Assembly: GCA_050084515.1 (NCBI GenBank)
Contig: CM114274.1
Location: forward strand, 43,081,483-43,145,482
DNA length: 64,000 bases
Origin: Blasia pusilla
Lineage: Eukaryota; Marchantiophyta; Marchantiopsida; Blasiales
Direction of reading: 5' to 3'
The notes beneath the pieces are model-generated. The model was not told the DNA's origin. It saw only the letters and a program-made list of their open reading frames with translations, and ran no database searches. A program made the translations under genes and the position numbers. Of this stretch, positions 19,255 through 30,863 are shown one piece after another; within the stretch, counting starts at the first letter, position 1; each line of letters starts with the position of its first letter.

Positions 19255-20570
19255 ACACTAATGAATTACAAATATCTCATGCGCAAAAGTTCAACAAAGA
19301 GAGAATGAGATCTCAAACTTCCTCTCTCTTGGAGGTATACCCCTTCCCTCTCCCAATCCCTCTCCACGGTAATCTATGCTCCCAGATCACATCCTTGGTT
19401 CTTGACTTGCTATAGCAGGTCAAGGGCTACATCCCATAATCTAAAGTCAAATTATACCAAAAATGGTGACTTACCCGAAATAGTAAGTTCTTCAATATGG
19501 TTCCAAATGAGTCGAAACGAAAGAGAAATCTACTCTCTTAGGTTACGTGTGGCTCCACCGCGTCATCTTCAATCTCTTGAGGTTATCCTCCAGTATTCTC
19601 GAAGGCGCTCTACTAGTTCTCATCGATCTATCCTAACAGACGTGACAGTTGTCTTGTGCATACACATCACTATACAATATACATCGTTGTCACCGAACAT
19701 ACAAACATACACGATCCCATGCTAACTCATAGAATCCACACAACAAGACGAGAAATACCAAAATATCTTCAATTTCCCTTCTAGTTGGTGGTTAGGTCCC
19801 TCTAACTCTAGATAGCCATCTATCCCTACCTACCATGACATACATCTCTAGGATGCTAAGAGCAAAAAGGCCGGCTGTTCATGTGGCCCCATCGTTAGTC
19901 GCCTTCTTGTCATCCATATCACAAACACAAGTTGAAATCTATAACTACTTACTTTATGTATATTTGGGGCACATCCATTATCCCTGAGGAACCCTAGTGA
20001 GAGGTGGCATCAGACATGCCATATGCCATCCTCTCGAACATCCATCACAAACTAGTATAGTGGCTGCACCACGGGCGGAACCACATAACATACATCACAA
20101 GCCTGCGGGAACTACTGCTAAACTCGGACCAATTGTACCGTAAATGTTAGGAAGATGACATTGCGCAAAGTTACGCACATGGTCTTCCAAACCATACCAT
20201 CGCGTCCCTCCAATAGGAGAACGCCAAATAGCAAAACCTCACACACTCTCAAGATAGTGCGTCTTGTAGTCACATATAACGTCGTGGATTCCATCTGCTG
20301 CAAGTAGACAAAGGCTTCCTGATGAAACCTCCGGATAGTCGGTTGATAACCACCTCCCCGAATAGTTGCATACCTCAACGTATCTCGATGTTGCACAATT
20401 GCCAAGTTCTCAAACGCCATGGGCATCACTCTTCTAAACAACTCAGCCCTCTAAGGACATGCTCGCATCCATACATCAGGGTCATCAAGGTTCAACACCT
20501 CACATGGATCTCAACAAATGGCCACAGATAAATCCTGCTCTCGGCCATAAAGCAGCAAGTACGGTGAGAA
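19255..20570 (-). pseudogene. Fragment of the methyltransferase-type Ty3 element: LTR, PHD finger, integrase C-terminus
   Basis: Read on the minus strand. Integrase C-terminus at 20441-20118 (RVMPMAFENLAIVQHRDTLR, parallel to 52825-53000), then in a shifted frame GLEDHVRNFAQCHLPNIYGT and AVVPAGL, then the PHD finger: CMLCGSARGAATILVCDGCS followed by RGWHMACLMPPL and WMCPK, where the last Cys appears replaced by Tyr. Then come the tail copy (about 19650-19790) and LTR sequence down to about 19255 that aligns with 50860-51214 and 52325-52423. It shows that integrase and PHD finger were joined in one polyprotein. Confidence 0.75.
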
Positions 20571-20605
20571 ATACGCTAAGGATGGAGTAGAAGAAAATAG
20601 GCATT

Positions 20606-20860
20606 TTGGTGACTCGACGCCTCATGACTACATAATTCAAATGACTCTATTTCAAACAAGCCTGAATATGTCATGACTCAAACAGTCTTGAGGATTCATA
20701 GAGTCATAAAAAAATTATTTGAGTCATGTAATGAGTCATGTGTTGATGAAATTGTATGACGTGGAATTAAAATGGATAATTAAAAGTTTATTATGATAAA
20801 AAAAATAGAGTACTAGTTGTAAATCATGAATTGTTAGTCATATATTTTCAGAGAAGTCAT
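20606..20860. repeat. Cluster of ATGACTC/GAGTCAT motifs (candidate CACTA subterminal repeats)
   Basis: At least six copies of TGACTC or GAGTCA occur in both orientations within about 150 bp (20610-20760). The same motif clusters at 26425-26575. In En/Spm elements, short motifs repeated near the ends bind the TnpA protein. Confidence 0.5.
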
Positions 20861-21196
20861 GAAAGACTTCCCAAGGAGTATTGCATGATTGGCCAAAAAA
20901 TGGTCTTTTGGTCTCCTACGTGACATTTCCAGAAACTATGATTGTAGAAGTCATGAACAGATGATCGATGAAGTAGGAAAGGGCCTCAGGTTCTTATGGA
21001 CATGCATTGATTTCTTTTCATACCTAGGTACTATAACCTTTTGTCTGAAAGTCCAAAATCTCTTTGTAGCTATTTTTGTTCAAGTTTCTGATTCTCTAAT
21101 GTGTGGGTTTGTCTTAGTAGTAGCTATAAACAATGAGGCAAGAACAAGAAAGTATGTATGAAAAGTTTGTTTAACAAAGAGGTATGAAGAGAAGAG

Positions 21197-21269
<73 letters not shown>
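21197..21269 (+). repeat. (GA)n microsatellite
   Basis: About 73 bp of uninterrupted GA dinucleotides. A shorter GA run lies at 21519-21542, directly before repeat R1 copy 2. Confidence 0.95.
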
Positions 21270-21273
<4 letters not shown>

Positions 21274-21544
21274 GGTTGTAGTTGTTGAAACGAAATTTCA
21301 TCCCACTAATCTCAGCTTCCTTGCCTCTCTCTGGCACAAATGAGAGGATCAGGGCGAGACACAAAGGAGTGGGCCAAGGCACAAGAGCTGGAGCGAGCAA
21401 GAGGGGCGACGTTGGATTGCGAGTGAGAAGTTGTAGAGACCGCATTTTAGAGGTATGTATGTTTGAATCGAATGAATGTAGGGATGTTTCTTTAATCGCA
21501 TGAATGTATTATAGGGTAGAGAGAGAGAGAGAGAGAGAGAGAGT

Positions 21545-21945
21545 GTCGTGCGCCTACTCTCCTTGAACGTTAATCTTGTTGTTGCGGAAGTGTACGTTCA
21601 ATAGGCAAGTCTCGAAAGACTTGGGACAGACTTTTTGGTCAGTTCAGGAACCTCAAATGGCGTTACACGCATGACGGTTCCAACTGTCCAATGGACATCC
21701 AATGAGTCCCTAACCGAGACTTGCACAAAGTGAAACTCGGGTTGAAATCCAAGTGTGGCGTACAAAGTCCACTCCCTTGGATCAGGTTTGGGTTTCGAGT
21801 TTCAACGCCAAACTTCCATTCCATCCTGTGCCTCTAAGACGCCATTTGGTGCTCAAAGTGGGGATTCGTATTCCAAGACATCTTGAGTTTTGATGTTCCG
21901 TTTGGCACCTATTTTGTGTTGTTTGGTTATGAGGGTCATAATAGA
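21545..21945 (+). repeat. Dispersed repeat R1, short copy
   Basis: Aligns with both ends of 17432-18435 but lacks the central ~475 bp. It is abutted on the left by a GA run and lies in the left part of the CACTA region, so it may be a nested insertion. Confidence 0.6.
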
Positions 21946-22639
21946 GAGAGAATTTATGTCGTATCTATAATCATAACATCTTCTGTGCATTTCTTGGCTC
22001 CTGGTCCGCCATTTTGCTGCTGCGAGCAAACTTCTTCAACCTACGACAACCTACAATCAACCCTCTTTTTCTCCAACAATCTTTCAACAACCCTGTGAAC
22101 AGTAAAATCTAGCTCCCTTCTCACTCCCACCACCCTAATTAACCACTCCCACACCCAAACATGGCAGTCCGCTCGCCCCTTTCTTCTCGTGCTTCTCCTG
22201 ACTATGCCTCTTCGCAACCAACTGGCCTTATCTCTTTCTGTGTCCCAATCTTTTTGAGTTACCGTTTCCTCTTCATTGACTCATCCCCTCCCAATTTTTT
22301 GTCCGAGAAACACAGGAATCCTAAAAACCTACAGATCTCCTTCGCTGATTTGCTGAAAGGAGGAGACCCCAGCTATCACTACAGTTGACTTTCCTCATGC
22401 ATCTTCATACCACCAATTGCTCACACAGACTCGTATTGACAGCATCGATCTCTCCAGCACCTTTGCTTCAAGTTGAAGGTAGACATCTGCAGAGTTGATA
22501 GCTTAGGCATTTCAGGAAATTTCCACTTGGAGCAGCTTGGAGGGCCGGAGTGCGGGAACTACCCTTAGGATCGATGTAGCAGTTTAATATTGTGTGGATC
22601 TTCTTCACAAGAGTTTTTCCATAGCCTTTAAGTCTCTCT

Positions 22640-23560
22640 GATTACTTACCATGGTAGCAACTTTGAAGATTGAGAAGGAACGCAGGAGAAATTAGACATC
22701 CCACCTATAACGAGTGTTGATTGTCCATTTTCCGCAGAAGAGTAACCAGGTATCACAACCATATTTGGTTGAACCACTCTAGAAGAGAAACTAGGGATCA
22801 CCCCTCCACCGAGGCCAAGCAGTGATGATGCCATCAGATACCCAGTCCCAATAGCTAGACTACCTTGCGCAATTGCTGATTGATAGGCTGTAATGTTGCC
22901 TACAGCGGAGCCCAACTTCCCAACTCTAGATACATAATTCATACTTGCAACTCGTGTTGTCCCTGACTGAGAAGCTCCACATGAATAGTTGGGCTTATGC
23001 AGATTTATTGTAAACTTGTGGTATTGAAACTCGACACAACACCAATACCATGCCCTGACTTTGAAATAGCAAGACCATAACTCGATATATTATTGAAACC
23101 TGACCCAGACTGTGAAACTATTGAAGGATAGAGGGTGGAAGGTCCTATACAAATGCTCTGCGACCCTCCTGAAGAATAACTCAATATGGTACCCCCACCA
23201 AGCGTTCACTTTGGTATTCCAGGGGAGAAGCCTGACATTGAACTGTTAGATCCTGCTTGAACACCTCCAGAGGAATAGTTCGACAATGCACTTGCACCAA
23301 AGCTCTATTGGATACCTACTGCCAGTAATTAGACTAGATTTGGGAGCTCCACTAGATTTTGGGATAATAGCACTTGTACCAGCTTATGCAACACCCAACC
23401 CATAGTCTGACATTTGTCCCCCTGTAGATCCTAATTGTGCAACGACTGGAGAATAACCAGATGTGTTCATAGGAGCTAATTGACCACTGACGCCTGGATT
23501 GGAAACCAAAGCAGAGTCTGATTGACCTATGTCTGGAGAGAAATTAGGTGAAGGCACAGT
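22640..23560 (-). pseudogene. Ser/Gly-rich repetitive coding remnant, minus strand
   Basis: On the minus strand this stretch reads as imperfect repeats rich in Ser, Gly, Ile and Val (for example SSLLGLGGGVIPSFSS, VIPGYSSAENGQSTLVIGG). Units of about 65-130 bp with a recurring GGAATAxx-type block are visible across 22650-23540. Only 22646-22942 stays open (98 residues). It opposes the transposase direction. It could be a captured host exon or a simple-repeat protein gene; no family recognised. Confidence 0.35.
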
Positions 23561-23637
23561 ATATCAATGTGGGGTTTTTGGGGCTTATCCTATATGTTTA
23601 CTTGATTATTTCCTAGTATCTCCTTATCCGACATACG

Positions 23638-24519
23638 TTGGATGTCATGCACGTAGAGAAGAACATTATTGAAAATGTTGTGAAGAAATTTTTTGGTATT
23701 AAGGACACCGTTAAGGTTAGGCATGATATGGAGAAGCGTAGGATCCATCCTCACCTGTGGTTGCAACCACATCCATTGAGGAGTGGGAGCTTGGTAAAGC
23801 CAACGGCTGATTTCGTGTTAACATCAGGAGAAATATCTACATTTCTCCAGAGGGTGGAGGCTTTGAAGGTTCCGACAGGATACTGTAGTGAACTGAAGAA
23901 GCATGTAATGAAGAAAAAATTGGGGAATATGAAGTCGCATGACTTCCATGTTTTCATGCACCAAATCATGCCCTTCTGTCTGAGAGGTCTTATGAAGAAT
24001 GAAGCTCGAATGGAAATCATGCGGTTGAGCGGGGTGCTTGGGAGCATTTGTGTCAACGTTTGGGATCCCAAAAAATATTCAAAGCTATACCATGACACAG
24101 TAATCATATTGTGTTTGCTGGAAATCCATTTTCCTCCTTCCTTTTTTGATGTTATGACTCATCTCCTCATACATGTCATAGAGGAGTAAGATATATTTGG
24201 GTCAGTATCTTGTCAGTGGATGTACCCTTTTGAGAGGTACATGGGGGTCATGAAGAAATATGTCCGTTCTAAAGCGCGACTAGAAGGTTGTATGGCTGAG
24301 GGTTATTTGATTAATGAAGCCATGGGCTTTGTTACCGAGTGCATGAGAGATTTCGACAAAATTCAAAGTAGACTTTGGGATGGTGCCAAGGAGGAAGGGG
24401 TGGCCGGAGAGGCGTTAGAAGGAAGTGGGCAACCAATTTTGCTACCACACAACATTCTAAATCTTGCACATAAGTATGAACTACACAACACTGAATGCAT
24501 GGTGAAGTGGAGAAAGTGA
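23638..24519 (+). pseudogene. CACTA transposase remnant (TNP2 C-terminus plus DUF4218)
   Basis: One frame with a single internal stop at 24187-24189. It starts at the conserved MDVMHVEKNIIENVV block of plant En/Spm transposases, continues with LKKHVMKKKLGNMKSHDFHV and FMHQIMPFCLRGLM, and then shows the DUF4218 core: LEIHFPPSFFDVMTHLLIHV, followed by QWMYPFERYMGVMKKYVRSK. The N-terminal catalytic part of the transposase is absent, so it is a truncated relic. These proteins cut and paste CACTA elements. Confidence 0.88.
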
Positions 24520-24639
24520 GTGTTTAGGGAAATCTTTGACTTTAGTAGAGCTCCCTATTTCTGCACTTCATTTGACAAAGAATGCATATGGCACCAAACT
24601 AGTCACCTTCAAACCCTCCAACCTCGACATGATTAACAT

Positions 24640-25386
24640 AGTTCATTGGATGTTTTTCTCTCCACAGGAAATTTGAAGTGGAGAAAGTTAATCAAGTTGA
24701 GTTGGACTCAACTAACTTTGAGGATTGGATACATCAAGCAATTGTTTGATTTGCTAAAGAGAATGGTGGGGTTTGTGATGAGGAAGATTATCATCTATCA
24801 ATCCCTCCTTAGCCTAAAGTATTATCTTACAAAAGTATGAAGGCTTACGGAAATCATTTTAGAGTCGAGTCAAGAAATGGATCTTCCTTTAACACCTACG
24901 ATTTTGGATTGGGGGCAATGTTTTTGCGTGATATGGAGGATAATTTTGATTGTTCATTTACATATGTAGGGGTTTTAAGAGACATCTTAGCCTTAAATTA
25001 TCACCTAGAAGGTGGTCTACCGGTTGTGCTCATGAGAGGCCGGTGGGTTAGAGGGGATTGGTCTTCTTGACACCCAACTATGAAACGAGATTTCTAGGGT
25101 TTTTTTGATGGCCAATATGAAAGACTACGAGCCACTAAATCATGAACCATTTGTTTTCCCCTCCCAAGTGGAGCAAATTTTTTTCGGGGATGGAGGGGAT
25201 GGAGGTGAGTGCAGAGTGGTGCTATGGAAAGAAGCTAGATCGCGTAGAGTTTTCCAAGATGCTAGGGACAATCAAGACCATAGGGAAGGGAGTGCTTTTA
25301 TTAGCCTTGAAGCCCCTTCAACTTTACCAGACAGGCTCCCCCCCGTGAACACAGTTGGTGCAATAGAGTTGAATGACAAAGATTAA
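24640..25386 (+). pseudogene. CACTA transposase C-terminal region (DUF4216-like)
   Basis: Open pieces in different frames: YGNHFRVESRNGSSFNTYDF with a downstream DILALNYHLEGGLPVVL block, then MANMKDYEPLNHEPFVFPSQ and VEQIFFGDG. The order YG.HFR....-D..Y-PF..A.Q..Q.FY... is that of the DUF4216 region which follows DUF4218 in plant En/Spm transposases. Broken by stops and at least one frameshift. Confidence 0.6.
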
Positions 25387-25734
25387 GTTGTGGCATGTAG
25401 AAACTATACATCTGTTCGAACCATTATGGTATCTAGTGGCCCGAATGAGATACACTATGAAGACTCAAAAGAAAATGAGTCTGAATCAGAATAAACTAAA
25501 GATAGTCTATGGAATCTTTTATGGTGTATTTGCTAATAGTATTTCTATCAAGTGATCTGCCACCAAGTTCATATCTGCTGCTATTGCAAATGGGGAAGAG
25601 TTTCAAGGTGTGTTCATCTTTTCCAATCGTACACTTACTCATCTCATAGTGGTATTGTGTCGATTTTATTTCCTTTCTTACAAGTGGTTCATTGAGCTTG
25701 GCTCAATGGTTGTATGAGAGAACAGATTCTTGAA

Positions 25735-26330
25735 ATTTTTTAGGGATCCATTGTGGTGTATTTGGTTGGTATCCACTCCTTCCAAGTTGTTGTGTTTCTT
25801 TCAGGTGTTTCACTTGGTACCCCTATATGAGAGAATAGGCAATGCAAGTTGATGTTAATTTTCAAGGATCCATGGTGGTAGCCTACAATACTTTTTTGTC
25901 AAATTTTTGTGGTATATTTGGTTGGTATCCACTCATTCTAAGTTGGCTATTTTGAATTATAGTACTATGATTGAGATGGAATGAATTAAAACCTGCATGT
26001 GGAGATATTATGAGAGTTGTTTTCATGTGTTTCTTTTAGGTCGTTCACTTTGTAGTTATATGTATGGATAGGCAATGCAAATTGATGTTCATTTTCAGGG
26101 ATCCATGGTGGTAGCCTATTCATGCTTTTTGGCCAATTCTTGTGGTGTATTTTCTGTTGTATCCACTCATGTCTAGTTTCACAATTTTGAGTTATAGTGC
26201 TATGAATGAGATAGAAAGAATTAAAACTTGCATGTGGATCCAGTATGAGAATTGTTTTGTTGTGTTTCTTTCAGGTGGTTTACTTGGTAGTTATATGAGA
26301 GTATAGGCAATGGAGATTGCTGAAAATTTT
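25735..26330 (+). repeat. Three tandem units of about 236 bp
   Basis: The blocks TTTCTTTCAGGTGTTTCACT (25797), TTTCTTTTAGGTCGTTCACT (26031) and TTTCTTTCAGGTGGTTTACT (26267) recur at about 236-bp spacing. Each is followed by GGCAATG(C/G)A..TTG and preceded by GGATCCATGGTGG..., GTGGTGTATTT.., ATCCACTC. No ORF. It lies between the transposase and the second gene of the CACTA region. Confidence 0.7.
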
Positions 26331-26424
26331 CAGAGATTTTTTTGGGTGTTTTTCCTTCATGAGTTATGTGATTTTCTTGTAATTCTGGAAGGTTTTTTTG
26401 GTGATATACATATGTATTCACAAT

Positions 26425-26575
26425 CATACCAAGTCACACACTCATGACTACAAGAGTCATGATTGCGTGGAATGAGTCACCCTCTCACGACTACTCAAGT
26501 CTCCTCTAATAATATACTCGTGACTCTACGAGTTATGTGATCATGACTCAATGAGTCATAAGATGATGACTAAAA
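26425..26575. repeat. Second cluster of GAGTCAT/ATGACTC motifs
   Basis: CATGACTACAAGAGTCATGA, GAATGAGTCACC, CATGACTCAATGAGTCATAA and similar within 150 bp. It mirrors the cluster at 20606-20860. It may be the right subterminal region of the CACTA element, or an internal promoter. Confidence 0.45.
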
Positions 26576-27096
26576 ATTAGGTTTGAACTAAAAATAGGGA
26601 ACCATCCAACTTGAGCGCCAAGCCGACAACCCCAACCTCTACAACTCTACCAAGCCCGCGCGTTGCACCTTCATTTTTCTCTAAGCATTGCAGAGATAGC
26701 TCACCCATATCTCACTATCATCCTCTACATTACGTTAGTAGCATGGTTGGAGGTGGGTATTGCTGGAGGTTTCTGTCATGTACGAGATGGTGAGGGACGT
26801 GGCAACACCAGGTGAGGTGTTTTGGGTTTACAAGTAGTTATGCAATCTCTACACATGAATAGTATACATCAGATGAGGCATGATAATTTCGTGATTGACT
26901 TGGATCCATGTGCTCCTGTGGTTGCACCTTGTGTGAATAAGGCTCCTTCCACTATTGGGGTAGTGTCTATAGCCATTCCCAAAGTACCACGACAAAGAGC
27001 AGACCTTGAGGAAATACTTCGAACCAAGAGCATCAACTCTGGCTCATAAAACAAAGGAGGAGGAGGAGGAGAAGAAGCTCAATAGAAGTTCTCAAG

Positions 27097-30000
27097 ATGG
27101 CTACTTATGATGACGTCCTAGATTCAGATTGGAATCCATATACAAGTTCTGGGGATGAGGGGCAAGATTTGAGGCCTTGCTTACATGAGTCTATTGAAAC
27201 TAAAGTTGCCTCTGTGGAATGCAAGAATCAGGCAAGGGAGGGCAAAGAATCCAAACATTGCAATAGGGTAGTAAGTTTGGTTGTTGATGAGAGTGGGGAT
27301 GAAGATCAAGTGGGGGAGGGTGAGTGTAAGAAGACCTTAGAGGAGCATCCATGGCCAAATGCCCAACCATTTACGGGTTCAAAAATCTGCACATCTCTTG
27401 CTAATTTTGGTAGTGAGTTGAATGATGGGTTAGTGAGGGATGTATGTGTGGTTGCGCTCATACCTGATTGTGAAGAAGTACGTGAGGTGTTATGTGTGGA
27501 AACACCACTTGAGAATGCTTCACAGATAGAAAGGGTTGGAATTCCGAATGAAATACATTGTTTGTCAAGAAGCAATAAAATACAGGAAGTCCTTGAGAGC
27601 CTCACTAATAGTGATGAAACTCTAGTTAAGAGTGATCTAGCCTTAGAGGGTGGAACTGAGATTGAACCCTCTGAATTGACTGCTAAGAATGATAATCTAA
27701 ATGAACCAAATTTGGTTCATTTAGTGCCTTACCCACAATGTCCTTCTACTTCTAGTTTATTTGGTAAATCAGAGTTTACTAATGATCTTTCAGCATATGT
27801 AAGGAATGATACAAATACCCAATTGTTAGTGGAGGAGCTAGACTCTAGGGAGACAGAGAATTCAAAAGAGGAATTTGAGGCAGTGAATGAATATGAGCAG
27901 CAGCGAGAATGAAACATCAAGGCTTTAAAGGCAAAGGAGAGAGAGCTCTTTGGGGATCTCCCTGCAGAGTTGTGAGCTATCCTCAATCCTTGAAACTTTT
28001 GTCTTGTTAATGGTTGAGTTCCTTTTTGTCTTTAGAGTATTAACAAAATGTTTGCACGTATTTTAAGTTGAGTCTTCGGTTCTTTTTTGTATCACAATTA
28101 CATTTGAATTGTAGGCTCAAAAGTAAGAAGCCAGTAGTGGAGGGGAAGAAACACTCGTTACCTCCCTTGCCTACCACAAAGCAAGAGTTAAGGAGAAGCA
28201 AGAGGCTTACTAAAAGGAAAGACTCCAAATCAGTAGGAGTAGACGCTTCTCCTGATCACTCCTTGGTTTTTTATCCCGATTACCATCCTTCTATAGAAGA
28301 TATGGAGTCCAGTAGCGACGAGGATGAACCATTTCCAACTCAAGTAAGAACTACTCCCAACTATCCTTGTCTATTTTAAGAGCAAATTGAACACAATATA
28401 TGCTTACAATACATGCTTTGGTGAAAACACGTTTTGCAGGTGCCACTTTGGAAACAAACACATGTACATGTAGGTGGATCTCATAAAACAAACTATCCTA
28501 TTGGAGATCCTTCTTCTCCACATGTCTTTGAAAGTCAAGTACCTCTAAACCAGAATGTTGACCTTGGAAGCAAAAAAATCTCGGCTGGGTATCCATTCCA
28601 GGTTTGGTCACCATGGAATCCTCCAACTGCTGGTTGGTACAACCGGCAGCAATTGTCTGGTATGCTGCAAGGATTATTAAATATGCTCAATATGTCAGAC
28701 CAAAAACCATGGGGTGCTAACACACCAACCCACCAGGCCCAACCAACTAGGCATTCATTTACTTATTTGAAGGATGGATAGGTAAGCATATAATTTGATC
28801 AAAATATTTCACAGGAAAATTATAGAATCATCCTTTGTATCCATTAGGTGTCATGAAGCTTTGTGAATTGGGGCTTAACTTCTTGATTGATATTAATTTT
28901 ACTTCATTGGAGAATGTTTTTTACAAGTGTAGGCTCATACTTCAAACATGCAGCAATCATGGACTCAACCTGACGTAGGGGGGCAACCACAATTTCCAAA
29001 TTTCCCGGGTCCAATGCATTGTCAAAACAGTATGAATAGTAGTAGTTTTCGATGTTCTTCCCAAGGTGAATTTGCTGTAAAGGGTTTATCCACAACACCA
29101 TTTCCATCAAATACCCATGTTGATCCTAGCATTGGATGTTATTCTAGACCCATGAGTAGGAGCTAATCATGCGTGACGCCTACTGATTCATTACCATGGT
29201 AAAGAGAAGTGGTATGTAAAATATGCCATTATTCCACCAACTCTACTTTTCTATTGAATTGCAGATTGTTGTTCATTGTGATTTCTCATTCTCCTTAGTA
29301 TTAACTGTATGTAACATTGTTATTAACAAGTGAGCTCTTATACATGTCTTTTACACATCTTGAGCCAAAGAAATCTAAAGTAGGCTCTCCTCAAACTAAG
29401 CGTGATATTTGGAACAAAGAATCCAAGCAACGATTGGACTAGAACATGAAACCTAAGTGTGAGTTACTTGAAACAGGGTGGGCAAGTCCAGACGCTCCTG
29501 GATATGAGCGTTGGTTGGCACATGTGAAGGTATTGGCACTACGTTTCTTGGATATTTATTGTGTCAAAATAGATAAACAAGATGCTATTGGGATGGCAGC
29601 AATAAGAAATCACATAGATGAGGCATAGGAATATGTAGGAGCAGCAAATTTATCTCAAGAGTTCTTAAGGAAGGAGATCACTTCCTTGTTGAAGACTACA
29701 TGTTTTATGTTCAAGACTTATTGGATTAACCAAGGAGATCATTGTGCGGTTCCATGCCACGTTGATGCTCGAGAACCTGAATGGACGCAATTGGTAGACT
29801 ATTAGTCTTTTGAATCAACCAAGTCCAAGGCTGAAACAATGAGATTTGCACGGTCCCAAGTGGAGGCAATGAATCGCAGAGGACGATCACGGAAACAAGG
29901 AGAGGCATGTGGAGATGTAAGATAATGTATTGTCCTTTTGATTGGAGTGTTTGAATCCCCCTTATTTTCCCTGTTTGACACTTCAAGTATTCGTGGGATT

Positions 30001-30210
30001 GGTTGGTATGCTTTACTGACTCGATTGGTTGTTTGCTCATAGAAGCCACCTGTTGTGAAGCTTGCATCTATAGTGGACAAAGGTGTGACATCCAAGCTAG
30101 CAAAAATAGAGGAACCATGGGGACAAGAGCTATCACTAGTTGCCAACAACTTTCTACTCTGATGGAGATGATTAGTCAACTCACAGGGAGGAACCCAATT
30201 TCTTAAAAAT
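27097..30210 (+). pseudogene. Multi-exon CACTA-associated gene (transposase-24/TnpA-like), decayed
   Basis: A first long exon (27097-27912, 271 residues, acidic) ends in a TGA followed by in-frame coding (NIKALKAKERELFGDL), so a stop has arisen. Downstream pieces are bounded by splice-like sites: 28114-28343 (AG|GCTCAAAAG ... CAA|GTAAGAAC; basic then acidic), 28440-28782 (after TTTTGCAG), 28932-29166, 29446-29920 (up to GGAGAT|GTAAGATAA) and from about 30042. The 29446-29920 exon contains REPEWTQLVDY and, beyond a stop, ESTKSKAETMRFARSQVEAM, which resembles the W..LV.YW.S..F...S..N..NR block of the plant Ptta/En/Spm transposase-24 family. Likely the second gene of the CACTA element, now dead. 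Confidence 0.5.
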
Positions 30211-30494
30211 TGGGAATAATAATCCTTCAATTTCCACCATAAAAAATGAAAAAAGAACAATACGTTCACAGCCAATTACTGGTGAGAGTTTTATATTGTG
30301 TGAAAACTAAAAGTTTATGTACCTATTTTAGCCCTTGAGCCAAGTTTTCCTGCATGGAGGTTTAGGATGGATACATTTTACTTTGTAGAGCATGCAGCAT
30401 GAAAAAAAAATTAATGCCATACATAGTAGGCACCAAGCAAGTTATGGTTATCTTTTTATACTTTGGCAATGTACTTGGCTAGAGAATAGAAAAA

Positions 30495-30863
30495 ATGGAT
30501 TTGAGTCATGTGGAGATAGCCAAACCCCAAATCGATCAGATTTCTAAATTGAACAAAAGGAAGGGTTGCACAATTGAACCTTCTACTTCCTCATGTAAGA
30601 AGGATGTACCAATGGAAAAGGGTACGGTATCCTTGTGTGTTTATAAAATCTTTTTTTCCATTCATCTTTGCTTTTGGGGTAATGTTGGCAGCTTGGTAGA
30701 AGTGATTATTGATCCCATATTGTCAATTCCATTGTTACCAGATTCTGAGGAGGCTCATAGTGAAGATCCTACTCCAATGGTTGGTGTCAAGGACTCTCCT
30801 TCACCTTTGAAGAAGAAACTCAAAACAAAGGTGTTGGTCGAGGCCTCGAGTGATGGACATATA
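30495..30863 (+). pseudogene. 3' part of the CACTA-associated gene, cut by an LTR
   Basis: Open reading from 30495 (MDLSHVEIAKPQIDQISKLN..., basic then acidic with SEEAHSEDPTPMV and a basic end PSPLKKKLKTK). The ORF runs into the LTR start at 30864 (GGACATA|TGATACC). It is probably the final exon(s) of the gene to its left, interrupted by the insertion. Confidence 0.4.

Larger units (their letters stand above)
20600..30863 (+). mobile_element. Decayed CACTA (En/Spm) transposon region
   Basis: Contains a CACTA-type transposase remnant (23638-24519), a DUF4216-like region (24640-25386) and a second multi-exon gene with a plant transposase-24-like segment (27097-30863). Clusters of the motif GAGTCAT/ATGACTC at 20606-20860 and 26425-26575 resemble the subterminal repeats of such elements. 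No CACTA terminal repeat was found by eye, and the right part is cut by the LTR at 30864. The limits, and whether one or two elements are present, are uncertain. Confidence 0.5.
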
